Origin: CAZVAO01 sp964625175
GTDB lineage: Bacteria > Bacillota > UBA994 > PWPR01
Direction of reading: 5' to 3'
DNA length: 28,352 nt
Assembly: GCA_964625175.1 (NCBI GenBank)
Contig: CAZVAO010000012.1
Coordinates: forward strand, 1 to 28,352
The stretch's first letter is position 1. Each line of letters begins with the position of its first letter. Below, piece by piece: positions 1 to 7,163 of the stretch. Below the pieces are notes generated by a model, which was given only the letters and a program-made list of their open reading frames with translations, was not told the DNA's origin and did no database searches. Made by a program: the position numbers and the translations under genes.

Positions 1-126
1 TTTTATGTTGCTGGGCATGATCTGGTTTGTGGTGTTGCAAAACAACGCCAAAATATGCAGTGAAGCAGAAGGTTGCCATCACATGATGGGTAATTTCTGT
101 GGAGCAGGTCCCAAGGAGGAAAAGGA
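1..126 (+). promoter_or_regulatory. 5' leader / spacer upstream of rpsJ (partial)
   Basis: This is the left edge of the window. No reading frame here can be assigned to a known protein. In related genomes this is normally the spacer after tuf or fusA, but that cannot be confirmed here. A small 5-bp hairpin (CCATC/GATGG, 76-89) and the rpsJ Shine-Dalgarno AAGGAGGAAAAGG at 113-125 are the only structures I see. No convincing promoter is visible in what remains. Confidence 0.4.
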
Positions 127-435
127 ATGCCAAAACAAGTAATCCGTATCCGTCTTAAAGCATTTGATCATAAAGTATTAGATGCCTCAGCGGTTAAGAT
201 TGTTGATTCAGCGGTTCGAACCGGTGCTTCGGTTTCTGGCCCAGTACCATTGCCAACCGAGCGCCATTTATTCACAGTGCTACGCTCTACTTTCAAAAGT
301 AAAGATAGTCGTGAGCAGTTTGAAATGCGCACACACAAACGACTTATTGATATTATCGAGCCTACACCGCAGACAGTCGATGCATTAATGCGACTTGATC
401 TGCCCGCTGGTGTAGACATCGAGATCAAATTGTAA
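127..435 (+). CDS. rpsJ: 30S ribosomal protein S10 (NusE)
   Basis: S10 sits in the head of the small subunit and doubles as NusE, the NusB partner in antitermination. The 102-aa product is the normal family length (E. coli 103). It shows the typical N-terminus (IRIRLKAFDHKVLD), the exposed loop around residues 40-60 (PLPTERHLFTVLRS, then the KSKDSREQFE segment) and the basic MRTHKR stretch. The ATG follows a strong AAGGAGG. As the first complete gene of the S10 cluster it ends 20 nt before rplC, so the two are presumably on one transcript. Confidence 0.97.
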   Translation: MPKQVIRIRLKAFDHKVLDASAVKIVDSAVRTGASVSGPVPLPTERHLFTVLRSTFKSKDSREQFEMRTHKRLIDIIEPTPQTVDALMRLDLPAGVDIEIKL

Positions 436-455
436 GCTAGGGAGGTGCCAGTTTA

Positions 456-1091
456 ATGAAAAAAGCTATACTTGGCAAAAAAATAGGCATGACCCAAGTT
501 TTTGTAGAAGATGGTTCAATGGTTCCAGTTACCGTAATTGAAGCCGGACCATGTGTCGTTACGCAAAAGAAAACTAATGAAACGGATGGTTATGAGGCGA
601 TTCAAGTCGGATTTATCGACAAGAAAGAGCGCAAAACCAACAAGCCGTTAATGGGTCACTTCGCTAAAGCTGGAGTTAAGCCTAAGCGTCATTTAACAGA
701 GTTTCGCTTAGAGGATACTTCAACTTATGAAATTGGTAGTGATATCACAGCAGGCGTCTTCAGTGATGGAGATGTGATCGATGTGACATCTGTATCAAAA
801 GGTAAGGGATTCCAGGGTCCAATCAAGAGACATAACTTCTCTCGTGGACCAATGGCGCACGGTTCTAAATATCACCGTGGTGTCGGTTCTTTAGGAGCTT
901 CAGCAGGCGTAAGCCACGTGTTTAAGGGCAAAAAAATGGCCGGACGCATGGGTGGCCGTCGTGTAACAGTGCAGAATTTAACTATTGTTCAAGTCGACAA
1001 CGACAAGAATCTGATCTTAGTTAAAGGGGCAGTTCCGGGTCCTCGCGGTTCGATTGTTCGAATCCAGGACGCAGTGAAAAGCCTTGTTTAA
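456..1091 (+). CDS. rplC: 50S ribosomal protein L3
   Basis: L3 is one of the two assembly-initiator proteins of the large subunit, and its long loop reaches the peptidyl transferase centre. The product is 211 aa with the diagnostic start (ILGKKIGMTQVF) and the extended loop KGKGFQGPIKRHNFSRG, then SLGASAGVSHVFKGKKMAGR. The glutamine that is methylated in E. coli L3 (in a GQNQ context) is replaced here by GASAG, as is usual in Firmicutes. The SD is GGGAGGTG. The gene lies 24 nt before rplD. Confidence 0.97.
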   Translation: MKKAILGKKIGMTQVFVEDGSMVPVTVIEAGPCVVTQKKTNETDGYEAIQVGFIDKKERKTNKPLMGHFAKAGVKPKRHLTEFRLEDTSTYEIGSDITAGVFSDGDVIDVTSVSKGKGFQGPIKRHNFSRGPMAHGSKYHRGVGSLGASAGVSHVFKGKKMAGRMGGRRVTVQNLTIVQVDNDKNLILVKGAVPGPRGSIVRIQDAVKSLV

Positions 1092-1115
1092 CCTGCACAG
1101 GAAGGAGGCACAGTA

Positions 1116-1739
1116 ATGCCTGCAGTTACTATATTTAATATGCAAGGAAATGATGTTGGTAAAGTTGAGTTGTCTGATGCCGTTTTTGGCGCTGAAATTA
1201 ATGAAAGCATCATGCATCAGGCTGTCGTTAAATATTTAGCAGCTCAACGACGTGGAACAGCTAAAGTAAAAACTCGCGGTGAAGTTCGCGGTGGTGGACG
1301 CAAGCCTTGGAAACAAAAAGGAACAGGACGTGCACGTATCGGTACGATTCGCGCTCCTCATTGGAAGGGCGGCGGAACCGTTTTCGGACCTACCCCACGT
1401 GATTATACTAAGAAGATGAATAAAAAGGCGCGCCGTCAGGCAATCCGTTCTGCTTTATCTTCAAAAGTTGTTAGTAGTGAATTAGTAGTTGTTGACAGTT
1501 TAAGTTTTGAGCAACCTAAAACCAAGCAAATGATTGCGGTTTTGAACAACTTAAACGTCAATAAAAAGGTGTTGATCGTCACAAATAATACTGAGAATAA
1601 TGTGCAATTATCCGCACGTAATATTCCTGGTGTTAAGATGATTTCAGCAGATACGATCAATGTTTACGCATTGCTTAACTGTGATTCAATCATAATGACA
1701 CAGGATGCGGTGCAAAAGGTTGAGGAGGTGTTCGCATAA
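1116..1739 (+). CDS. rplD: 50S ribosomal protein L4
   Basis: L4 binds 23S rRNA domain I, and its extended loop lines the constriction of the nascent-chain exit tunnel. The 207-aa product has the loop at roughly residues 44-75 (AQRRGTAKVKTRGEVRGGG, KPWKQKGTGRAR) and the conserved WKGGGTVFGPTPRDY. The ATG follows GGAAGGAGG. Its TAA overlaps the rplW ATG by one base (TAATG), which implies translational coupling. In E. coli L4 also represses its own operon. I see nothing that shows whether this protein does. Confidence 0.97.
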   Translation: MPAVTIFNMQGNDVGKVELSDAVFGAEINESIMHQAVVKYLAAQRRGTAKVKTRGEVRGGGRKPWKQKGTGRARIGTIRAPHWKGGGTVFGPTPRDYTKKMNKKARRQAIRSALSSKVVSSELVVVDSLSFEQPKTKQMIAVLNNLNVNKKVLIVTNNTENNVQLSARNIPGVKMISADTINVYALLNCDSIIMTQDAVQKVEEVFA

Positions 1740-2026
1740 TGCATATCAGAGATATCATTATCAAGCCTATAGTAACTGAAAATTCGTCAGCCTTAATGGA
1801 AGAGAATAAATATACTTTCCATGTGGCTATCAATGCGAACAAGATACAAATTAAAAATGCAGTTGAAGAGATATTTGGTGTAAAAGTTGCCGCTGTTAAC
1901 ACAATGCGTATGCGTGGTAAGAAGAAACGCATGGGTGTTCATGTTGGCTATCGTCCGAATTGGAAGAAGGCGATTGTAACCTTAACACCAGACAGCAAAA
2001 CTATTGAAATATTTGAAGGCATTTAG
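1739..2026 (+). CDS. rplW: 50S ribosomal protein L23
   Basis: L23 lies at the tunnel exit and is the docking site for trigger factor and SRP. The product is 95 aa, the usual bacterial length, with N-terminal RDIIIKPIVTENSSALM. Glu14 in VTENS sits where the trigger-factor-contacting Glu18 of E. coli L23 would align (inference). The RMRGKKKRMG loop is the basic rRNA-binding extension. The start codon overlaps the rplD stop, with an SD (GAGGAGG) inside the end of rplD. Confidence 0.96.
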   Translation: MHIRDIIIKPIVTENSSALMEENKYTFHVAINANKIQIKNAVEEIFGVKVAAVNTMRMRGKKKRMGVHVGYRPNWKKAIVTLTPDSKTIEIFEGI

Positions 2027-2046
2027 CCTGAAGGAGGGAAATAGCT

Positions 2047-2880
2047 ATGGCACTTAAGAAATTTAAGCCAACCTCTCCAGGTCGCCGTTCTATGACGGTT
2101 TCCACTTTTGAGGAAATCACTAGAAACACTCCGGAAAAATCTTTAACGGTAGCGCTTAAGAAATCTGGCGGTCGTAATAACCAGGGTCGTCTGACCGTTC
2201 GACACATTGGCGGTGGACATAAGCGTCGTTATAGAATCATTGATTTCAAACGCAACAAAGATGGTATTCCAGCTAATGTCGCTCATATCGAATACGATCC
2301 CAATCGTTCAGCCCGCATTGCTTTATTGCACTATGTGGATGGCGAGAAGCGTTATATCATTGCTCCGGTAGGCTTGACGGTTGGTCAAACAGTTATGTCT
2401 GGTCCTGAAGCTGATATCATTGCAGGCAATGCCCTTAAAATTAAGGATATTCCGTTAGGTACAGTTGTTCATAATATCGAGCTTAAGCCTGGTAAAGGTG
2501 CTCAACTCGTACGCTCAGCTGGTGCTGCTGCTCAAATCATGGCCAAAGAGGGTACATACGCTACAGTACGTTTACCATCTGGCGAAATGCGCTTGATCAG
2601 ACTTGAATGCAAAGCAACAGTTGGTCAGGTTGGTAACGTTGAACACGAGTTGATTTCAATCGGCAAAGCTGGTCGTAATCGCTGGAAGGGCATCCGCCCA
2701 ACTGTTCGTGGTAGTGTTATGAACCCAGTCGATCATCCACATGGTGGTGGTGAAGGTCGTGCCCCAATAGGACGAAAGTCACCAATGACACCTTGGGGGA
2801 AACCTGCTTTAGGCGCTAAGACTCGCAAGAGTAAGAAACCAAGTGATAAATATATCGTTCGTCGTCGCGGAGCTAAATAA
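2047..2880 (+). CDS. rplB: 50S ribosomal protein L2
   Basis: L2 is the largest and most conserved large-subunit protein. It is needed for subunit association and peptidyl transferase assembly. The product is 277 aa, with an OB-fold and SH3-like core and the C-terminal signature VDHPHGGGEGRAPIGRK, which contains the histidine equivalent to E. coli His229. The SD GAAGGAGGG precedes the ATG. The gene is followed by an unusually long spacer, and its frame remains open for 38 further codons after the TAA before the next stop (see the spacer entry). Confidence 0.98.
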   Translation: MALKKFKPTSPGRRSMTVSTFEEITRNTPEKSLTVALKKSGGRNNQGRLTVRHIGGGHKRRYRIIDFKRNKDGIPANVAHIEYDPNRSARIALLHYVDGEKRYIIAPVGLTVGQTVMSGPEADIIAGNALKIKDIPLGTVVHNIELKPGKGAQLVRSAGAAAQIMAKEGTYATVRLPSGEMRLIRLECKATVGQVGNVEHELISIGKAGRNRWKGIRPTVRGSVMNPVDHPHGGGEGRAPIGRKSPMTPWGKPALGAKTRKSKKPSDKYIVRRRGAK

Positions 2881-3018
2881 GATCAGTTAAATGCATCTTA
2901 TAGCCAACCGTGCCTAGCAGTACGGATGGATAAGCCTACGACGATTAATATGGTTAGCAGTCAAACTGATGGAAACACAGTAAAAATGATTTGCTAAATA
3001 AGGAAAGGAGGCCGTAAG
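2881..3018 (+). other. Structured 138-nt spacer between rplB and rpsS
   Basis: Most spacers in this operon are 0-57 nt, so this one stands out. A long imperfect hairpin spans 2897-2934. CTTAT (2897-2901) pairs with ATAAG (2930-2934). After a 2-nt bulge, a 10-bp arm 2904-2913 pairs with 2920-2929 with one mismatch and one wobble, closing a CTAGCA loop. Further 3', CAGT/ACTG (2958-2968) forms a small hairpin, or alternatively TTAGCA (2954-2959) pairs with TGCTAA (2992-2997). No U-tract follows, so it is not an ordinary terminator. The spacer also contains a 23-codon ATG-started frame (2926-2997) in phase with rplB, but with no credible SD. The function is unknown. Confidence 0.55.
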
Positions 3019-3300
3019 GTGAGTCGTTCTACCAAAAAGGGGCCCTTTGTAGATGCCAAGTTACTTAAACGCATTGAAACCATGAACGAGAATAATGAGA
3101 AAAAGGTACTGAAAACGTGGTCACGCAGTTCAACAATTTTCCCACAAATGGTGGGTCACACAATTGCTGTTCATGATGGCCGCAAACACGTGCCTGTCTA
3201 CGTTACTGAAGACATGGTTGGACATAAACTGGGAGAATTCGCACCTACTAGAACTTATCGAGGTCACGATAGTGGCGGACGAAGTAGTTCAGTAAGGTAA
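3019..3300 (+). CDS. rpsS: 30S ribosomal protein S19
   Basis: S19 forms a head complex with S13 near the A-site finger. The 93-aa product is the standard length and begins SRSTKKGPFVDAKLL. It contains the conserved WSRSSTIFPQMVGHTIAVH and ends in GEFAPTRTYRGH followed by a short basic tail. Translation starts at GTG 3019, preceded by GGAAAGGAGG, and no upstream in-frame alternative is better. It lies after the long structured spacer, so its expression could be set partly independently of rplB (inference). Confidence 0.97.
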   Translation: MSRSTKKGPFVDAKLLKRIETMNENNEKKVLKTWSRSSTIFPQMVGHTIAVHDGRKHVPVYVTEDMVGHKLGEFAPTRTYRGHDSGGRSSSVR

Positions 3301-3319
3301 CTCAGGGAGGTAATGTTGC

Positions 3320-3652
3320 ATGGAAGCTAAAGCTAAAGCACGTTTTGTACGTGTCACACCACGAAAAGCGCGTCAAGTAATTGATGAAGTTCGTGGTATG
3401 AATGTTAACGAAGCCCTGGCCGTTCTCCGCTTTACGCGCCGCAAGGCAGCAGAGATTATTTACCAAGTGGTAAAGGCGGCTGCTGCAAATGCTGAGCACA
3501 ATTTTGATATGGATTCTGACAATCTCTACATCGCCGAAGCTTTTGTTGATGGCGGTCCAGTATTGAAACGATTCCATCCACGTGCTCAAGGACGCGCTTA
3601 TCCGATTCTCAAAAGAACTAGCCACATTACAGTGGTTGTTAAAGAGCGTTAG
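3320..3652 (+). CDS. rplV: 50S ribosomal protein L22
   Basis: L22 contacts all six 23S domains, and its beta-hairpin lines the exit tunnel opposite L4, which is a macrolide-relevant site. The product is 110 aa with the start EAKAKARFVRVTPRKARQV. The hairpin falls around residues 75-100 (DGGPVLKRFHPRAQGRAYPI), and the C-terminus is the strand SHITVVVKER. An SD (GGGAGG) lies 19 nt after rpsS. No insertion or deletion is evident in the hairpin loop compared with the family. Confidence 0.97.
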   Translation: MEAKAKARFVRVTPRKARQVIDEVRGMNVNEALAVLRFTRRKAAEIIYQVVKAAAANAEHNFDMDSDNLYIAEAFVDGGPVLKRFHPRAQGRAYPILKRTSHITVVVKER

Positions 3653-3670
3653 TAAGGAGGGGTTTGGAAA

Positions 3671-4303
3671 TTGGGTCAGAAAGTCAACCCAACTGGATTA
3701 CGAGTTGGAATAATTCGCGATTGGGAAACTAAATGGTACGCAGATAAGGATTTTGCAGACTTTTTAGTGGAAGATCACGCAATTCGCAACTTCGTCAAGA
3801 GCTCACTATTTGATGCCGGCATTTCTAAGGTCATCATTGAGCGCACCGCTAACATCATTCGTTTGTCAATTCAAACAGCCAAGCCAGGAATGGTTATTGG
3901 ACGCAATGGTGCCGGTGTTGACGAATTACGAGCACAAATTACTAAACTATCAGGTAAGCAAGTATACATTAATGTAGTCGAAATTAAGAAACCTGAAATC
4001 GACTCTGTATTAGTTGCTGAAAATATTTCTGGACAACTTGAGCGTCGAATTGCTTACCGCCGCGCTATGCGTCAGGTTATGACCAGAGCGATGCGTGCTG
4101 GAGCAAAGGGTATCAAAACCATGGTATCTGGACGTTTGAATGGCGCAGAGATTGCACGTACCGAGTGGGATCGCATGGGACGTATTCCTCTCCAAACATT
4201 ACGTGCAGATATTGACTACGGTGTTGCAACTGCCCACACAACTTATGGCCAAATTGGTATCAAAGTGTGGATCTATAAGGGTGAGGTTTTACCTGAGAAA
4301 TAA
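3671..4303 (+). CDS. rpsC: 30S ribosomal protein S3
   Basis: S3 sits at the mRNA entry tunnel and has helicase-related function together with S4 and S5. The product is 210 aa, slightly shorter than many homologues because the C-terminal tail ends early (GEVLPEK). It has the N-terminal GQKVNPTGLRVGIIRDW, a type II KH domain with the GxxG loop in GMVIGRNGAGVDELR (about residues 75-90), and the C-domain RRAMRQVMTRAMRAGAKG. The start is a rare TTG at 3671 with SD AAGGAGG. That start restores the canonical MGQKVNP N-terminus. Confidence 0.97.
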   Translation: MGQKVNPTGLRVGIIRDWETKWYADKDFADFLVEDHAIRNFVKSSLFDAGISKVIIERTANIIRLSIQTAKPGMVIGRNGAGVDELRAQITKLSGKQVYINVVEIKKPEIDSVLVAENISGQLERRIAYRRAMRQVMTRAMRAGAKGIKTMVSGRLNGAEIARTEWDRMGRIPLQTLRADIDYGVATAHTTYGQIGIKVWIYKGEVLPEK

Positions 4304-4336
4304 AAGACCGTATCTGATGAAAAGGAGGGCGCCAAA

Positions 4337-4762
4337 ATGTTAATGCCAAAACGCGTCAAGTATCGCCGTCATCATCGCGGCCGCATGAAAGGCAAAGCCA
4401 AGGGCGGAACCGAGATTACTCAGGGCGAATACGGCCTAGTGGCTTTGGAGCCTGGCTGGATTACTAGCCGTCAAATTGAGGCTGCACGTATTGCACTAAC
4501 TCGTACCATCCGACGTGGTGGACAAGTTTGGATCAATATTTTTCCGCATAAACCAGTAACAGCTAAACCTGCTGAAACCCGTATGGGTAGTGGTAAAGGT
4601 GCACCTGAGTATTGGGTAGCCGTTGTAAAGCCTGGGCGCATCATGTTTGAATTAAGTGGTGTTCCAGAAGAGATGGCCCGCGAAGCTATTCGATTAGCTT
4701 CTCATAAGTTGCCAATTAAATGCAAATTCGTTAAACGTGAAGATTCGGGTGGTGAAGAATAA
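4337..4762 (+). CDS. rplP: 50S ribosomal protein L16
   Basis: L16 helps position A-site tRNA near the peptidyl transferase centre. The product is 141 aa (B. subtilis 144). I keep the first ATG, giving MLMPKRVKYRR, because family members begin M-L-x-PKR and the SD AAGGAGGG is about 8 nt upstream. The next ATG, at 4343, would be too far away. The conserved core includes GWITSRQIEAARIALTR and MGSGKGAPEYWVAVVKPG. The stop overlaps the rpmC start by one base (TAATG). Confidence 0.97.
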   Translation: MLMPKRVKYRRHHRGRMKGKAKGGTEITQGEYGLVALEPGWITSRQIEAARIALTRTIRRGGQVWINIFPHKPVTAKPAETRMGSGKGAPEYWVAVVKPGRIMFELSGVPEEMAREAIRLASHKLPIKCKFVKREDSGGEE

Positions 4763-4962
4763 TGCGAGTAAGTGAAATTCGCGTCTTAAGTGATCAAGAT
4801 ATCCTTAAAAAACTTGATGATTTAAAAGAAGAATTGTTTAACTTGCGATTTCGTTCTGCTGTAGGTCAATTAGAAAACCCTATGCGCATCCGTACTGTTC
4901 GTAAGACTATTGCTCGTGTTAAAACAGTACAACGCGAGCGCGAACTGGGAATTAACCAGTAG
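4762..4962 (+). CDS. rpmC: 50S ribosomal protein L29
   Basis: L29 is a small two-helix protein at the tunnel exit beside L23. It is 66 aa with the typical pattern LDDLKEELFNLRFRSAVGQL, then MRIRTVRKTIARVKTV. It is translationally coupled to rplP through TAATG, so it probably relies on ribosomes finishing L16; there is a weak GGTGG just upstream. The length and hairpin-helix composition match the family. Confidence 0.95.
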   Translation: MRVSEIRVLSDQDILKKLDDLKEELFNLRFRSAVGQLENPMRIRTVRKTIARVKTVQRERELGINQ

Positions 4963-4985
4963 AAGCGAAGGGAGGAAGCCCGATA

Positions 4986-5240
4986 ATGGAACGCAATAAT
5001 CGCAAAACTCGGCAAGGCGTTGTCGTAAGCGATAAAATGGATAAAACCGTTGTTGTAAAAGTCGAACGGGTTACACGCCATCCACTGTACGGCAAGAGCA
5101 TTAAACGCAGTAAGAAGTTTCATGCACATGATGTAGATAACAGTTGTCGCCAGGGCGATGTAGTTGAGATCATGGAAACACGACCGCTCAGTAAAACAAA
5201 ACGCTGGCGCGTTGTTCGAATTATCAAAAGAGCCGAGTAG
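4986..5240 (+). CDS. rpsQ: 30S ribosomal protein S17
   Basis: S17 is an early-assembling OB-fold protein that binds the 5' domain of 16S rRNA. The 84-aa product has RKTRQGVVVSDKMDKTVVV, the signature HPLYGKSIKRSKKFHAHD and the strand GDVVEIMETRPLSKTKRWRV. The SD GGGAGG is 8 nt from the ATG, in the 23-nt spacer after rpmC. The gene is 19 nt upstream of rplN. Confidence 0.96.
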   Translation: MERNNRKTRQGVVVSDKMDKTVVVKVERVTRHPLYGKSIKRSKKFHAHDVDNSCRQGDVVEIMETRPLSKTKRWRVVRIIKRAE

Positions 5241-5259
5241 GTGAAGGGAGGAACACGCT

Positions 5260-5628
5260 GTGATACAAAGCGAAAGCAGACTGCGTGTTGCTGATAACTC
5301 AGGAGCTAAAGAAGTACTTTGCATAAAAGTACTCGGAGGTTCTAAACGTCGGTATGCGAACATTGGTGACGTAATCGTCGCTACAGTTAAAGTGGCAACA
5401 CCCGGCGGAGTTGTTAAGAAAGGCGAAGTAATTAAGGCGGTAATCGTCCGCACTAAATACGGAGTTAATCGTCAAGATGGCAGTCATATTAGATTTGATG
5501 ACAATGCAGTTGTAGTTCTAGATGATAATAATAATCCTCGAGGAACACGTATTTTTGGGCCTGTAGCTCGTGAGATTCGTGAAAAGAATTACATGAAAAT
5601 TGTGTCACTCGCCCCCGAAGTATTTTAA
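5260..5628 (+). CDS. rplN: 50S ribosomal protein L14
   Basis: L14 forms inter-subunit bridges with 16S rRNA and is the target of the silencing factor RsfS. The product is 122 aa, the invariant bacterial length. It begins with the family signature SRLRVADNSGAKEVLCIKVL and ends IVSLAPEVF. Translation begins at GTG 5260 after GGGAGG. The residue at position 2 is Ile, as in many homologues (MIQ). There is nothing abnormal. Confidence 0.97.
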   Translation: MIQSESRLRVADNSGAKEVLCIKVLGGSKRRYANIGDVIVATVKVATPGGVVKKGEVIKAVIVRTKYGVNRQDGSHIRFDDNAVVVLDDNNNPRGTRIFGPVAREIREKNYMKIVSLAPEVF

Positions 5629-5645
5629 TTGCAGGAGGGAATGCG

Positions 5646-5975
5646 ATGAGTCAGAATAAACTCCATGTCAAGAAGAACGATACTGTTCTGGTCTTGGCTG
5701 GAAAAGATAAAGGTAAAAAAGGTAAGGTGTTAAAGGCAATGCCGGCTGTTGGCCGTGTTATTGTTGAAGGTGTTAGTATGATGAAAAAACACCAACGCCC
5801 GGCAGGCATGAATCAACAGGGTGGCATCATCGAGTTAGAAGCACCAATTAATGTTTCTAATGTTATGTTGATTTGTCCAAACTGTAATCAAGCCACTCGT
5901 ACTGGGAAGAAAATCTTAGAAGATGGTACCAAAGTTCGTTACTGTAAAAAATGCAGTAAAACGATCGAACGGTAG
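5646..5975 (+). CDS. rplX: 50S ribosomal protein L24 with C-terminal Cys4 motif
   Basis: L24 is an assembly initiator for the large subunit and has a KOW/SH3-like domain (residues about 5-45, VLVLAGKDKGKKGKVLK). The product is 109 aa. The C-terminal half carries Cys77, Cys80, Cys100 and Cys103 (CPNC ... CKKC), which look like a zinc knuckle. B. subtilis and E. coli L24 lack these cysteines, but a number of clostridial and thermophilic homologues have them. Zinc binding is therefore an inference from spacing. SD GCAGGAGGG; 25 nt before rplE. Confidence 0.96.
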   Translation: MSQNKLHVKKNDTVLVLAGKDKGKKGKVLKAMPAVGRVIVEGVSMMKKHQRPAGMNQQGGIIELEAPINVSNVMLICPNCNQATRTGKKILEDGTKVRYCKKCSKTIER

Positions 5976-6000
5976 CTGAGAGTGGGAAGGAGGATCATAC

Positions 6001-6540
6001 GTGTCTAGGCTTAAAGAGACTTATGTATCAGAAGTCAAAGCAGCAATGAAAGAGAAGTTTAATTATGTGAATGACATGCAGATTCCCAAAGTAGAGAAAA
6101 TAGTCCTCAACATGGGAGTTGGACGTGCTGTAGAAGATAAGAAGCTTATTGATTCTGCTGTACAGGATATGACAATCATTGCGGGCCAAAAGCCTGTTGT
6201 CACTATCGCCAAGAAATCTGTATCGAATTTCAAGTTGCGCGCCGGTATGCCTATTGGTTGTAAAGCAACCTTACGCGGCGATCGTATGTATAATTTTTTG
6301 GACAAACTCGTTAGTATTAACTTGCCACGTGTTCGCGACTTCCATGGTGTTTCGCCTGAGGCCTTTGATGGCCGCGGCAACTACACTTTAGGTGTCAAAG
6401 AACAATTAATCTTCCCAGAGATTCGCTATGATCAAGTAGAGAATGTTCAAGGTATGAACATTACTATTGTGACCACAGCGGGAACTGATGAAGAAGCTCG
6501 TGAGCTGTTAAGGCTGATGGGTATGCCATTCACAAGGTAA
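6001..6540 (+). CDS. rplE: 50S ribosomal protein L5
   Basis: L5 binds 5S rRNA with L18 and L25 in the central protuberance and contacts the P-site tRNA elbow. The product is 179 aa (B. subtilis 179). It contains VEKIVLNMGVGRAVEDKK, GQKPVVTIAKKSVSNFKLR and GNYTLGVKEQLIFPEI. The start is GTG 6001 with SD GGAAGGAGG. It lies between rplX and the zinc-type rpsN, the usual spc order. Confidence 0.97.
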   Translation: MSRLKETYVSEVKAAMKEKFNYVNDMQIPKVEKIVLNMGVGRAVEDKKLIDSAVQDMTIIAGQKPVVTIAKKSVSNFKLRAGMPIGCKATLRGDRMYNFLDKLVSINLPRVRDFHGVSPEAFDGRGNYTLGVKEQLIFPEIRYDQVENVQGMNITIVTTAGTDEEARELLRLMGMPFTR

Positions 6541-6552
6541 GGGGGTAGGCTC

Positions 6553-6738
6553 GTGGCTAAGAAATCTATGATTGCCAAACAGAAGCGTACACAAAAATAC
6601 CCAACACGAGAGTACAACCGTTGCCGTATTTGCGGTAGACCTCGTGGATATATGCGCAAGTTCGGTGTCTGTCGAATTTGTTTCCGGAAACTGGCCCATC
6701 AGGGACAAATCCCTGGCGTAATGAAGGCCAGTTGGTAG
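6553..6738 (+). CDS. rpsZ: 30S ribosomal protein S14, zinc-binding (type Z)
   Basis: S14 is needed to complete the head of the 30S subunit. This is the short zinc form: 61 aa with Cys24, Cys27, Cys40 and Cys43 (CRICGRPRGYMRKFGVCRIC). The longer zinc-free form is about 89-101 aa and no such copy is in this window. It starts at GTG 6553 with a G-rich SD (GGGGG). Under zinc limitation many Firmicutes replace this protein by a C-minus paralogue. Whether one exists elsewhere in this genome cannot be judged here. Confidence 0.96.
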   Translation: MAKKSMIAKQKRTQKYPTREYNRCRICGRPRGYMRKFGVCRICFRKLAHQGQIPGVMKASW

Positions 6739-6753
6739 AAGGAGGCTGTTAGC

Positions 6754-7152
6754 ATGGTAATGACTGACCCTATTGCTGATATGCTGACTCGTATTCGCAA
6801 TGCTGCATCTGCTTTACATAAGACGGTGGATATTCCAGCGTCTAATATGAAAAAGGCGATTGCAGAAATATTGCGCGATGAAGGCTATATCAGAGATTAT
6901 GATATTATAAACAATGAAAATCAAGGTTCAATCCGCATCATATTAAAGTATGATTCTGACCGCAAACAAGCGATTCACGGGATTAAAAGAATCTCTAAAC
7001 CTGGTTTGCGTATTTATTGCCGAAAAGACGAGATTCCTCGTGTGCTCGGTGGATTAGGCGTTGCTCTAATCTCTACATCACAAGGACTGGTTACAGACGC
7101 AAAAGCACGTGAGCTTCGGCTCGGTGGTGAAGTTGTCTGTCACGTCTGGTAG
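6754..7152 (+). CDS. rpsH: 30S ribosomal protein S8
   Basis: S8 organises the central domain of 16S rRNA by binding helix 21. In E. coli it is the translational repressor of the spc operon. The product is 132 aa with TDPIADMLTRIRNA at the N-terminus and SKPGLRIYCRKDEIPRVLGG, then VALISTSQGLVTDAKAR, at the C-terminus. I use ATG 6754 because GGAGG lies 8 nt upstream. ATG 6760, giving the commoner MTDPIAD start, is possible. The gene ends 11 nt before rplF. Confidence 0.97.
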   Translation: MVMTDPIADMLTRIRNAASALHKTVDIPASNMKKAIAEILRDEGYIRDYDIINNENQGSIRIILKYDSDRKQAIHGIKRISKPGLRIYCRKDEIPRVLGGLGVALISTSQGLVTDAKARELRLGGEVVCHVW

Positions 7153-7163
7153 GGGGTAGCTAA

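Noticed and set aside
2047..2997. Stop-codon read-through of rplB into the spacer as a functional extension
   Set aside because: The L2 C-terminus ends at the normal family position. The open extension shows no recognisable domain and could be chance, so it is reported only as an observation.
4866..5453. 195-aa antisense open frame across rpmC, rpsQ and rplN
   Set aside because: It is fully overlapped by three unmistakable ribosomal protein genes, its composition is that of a shadow frame, and it has no plausible SD or family resemblance.
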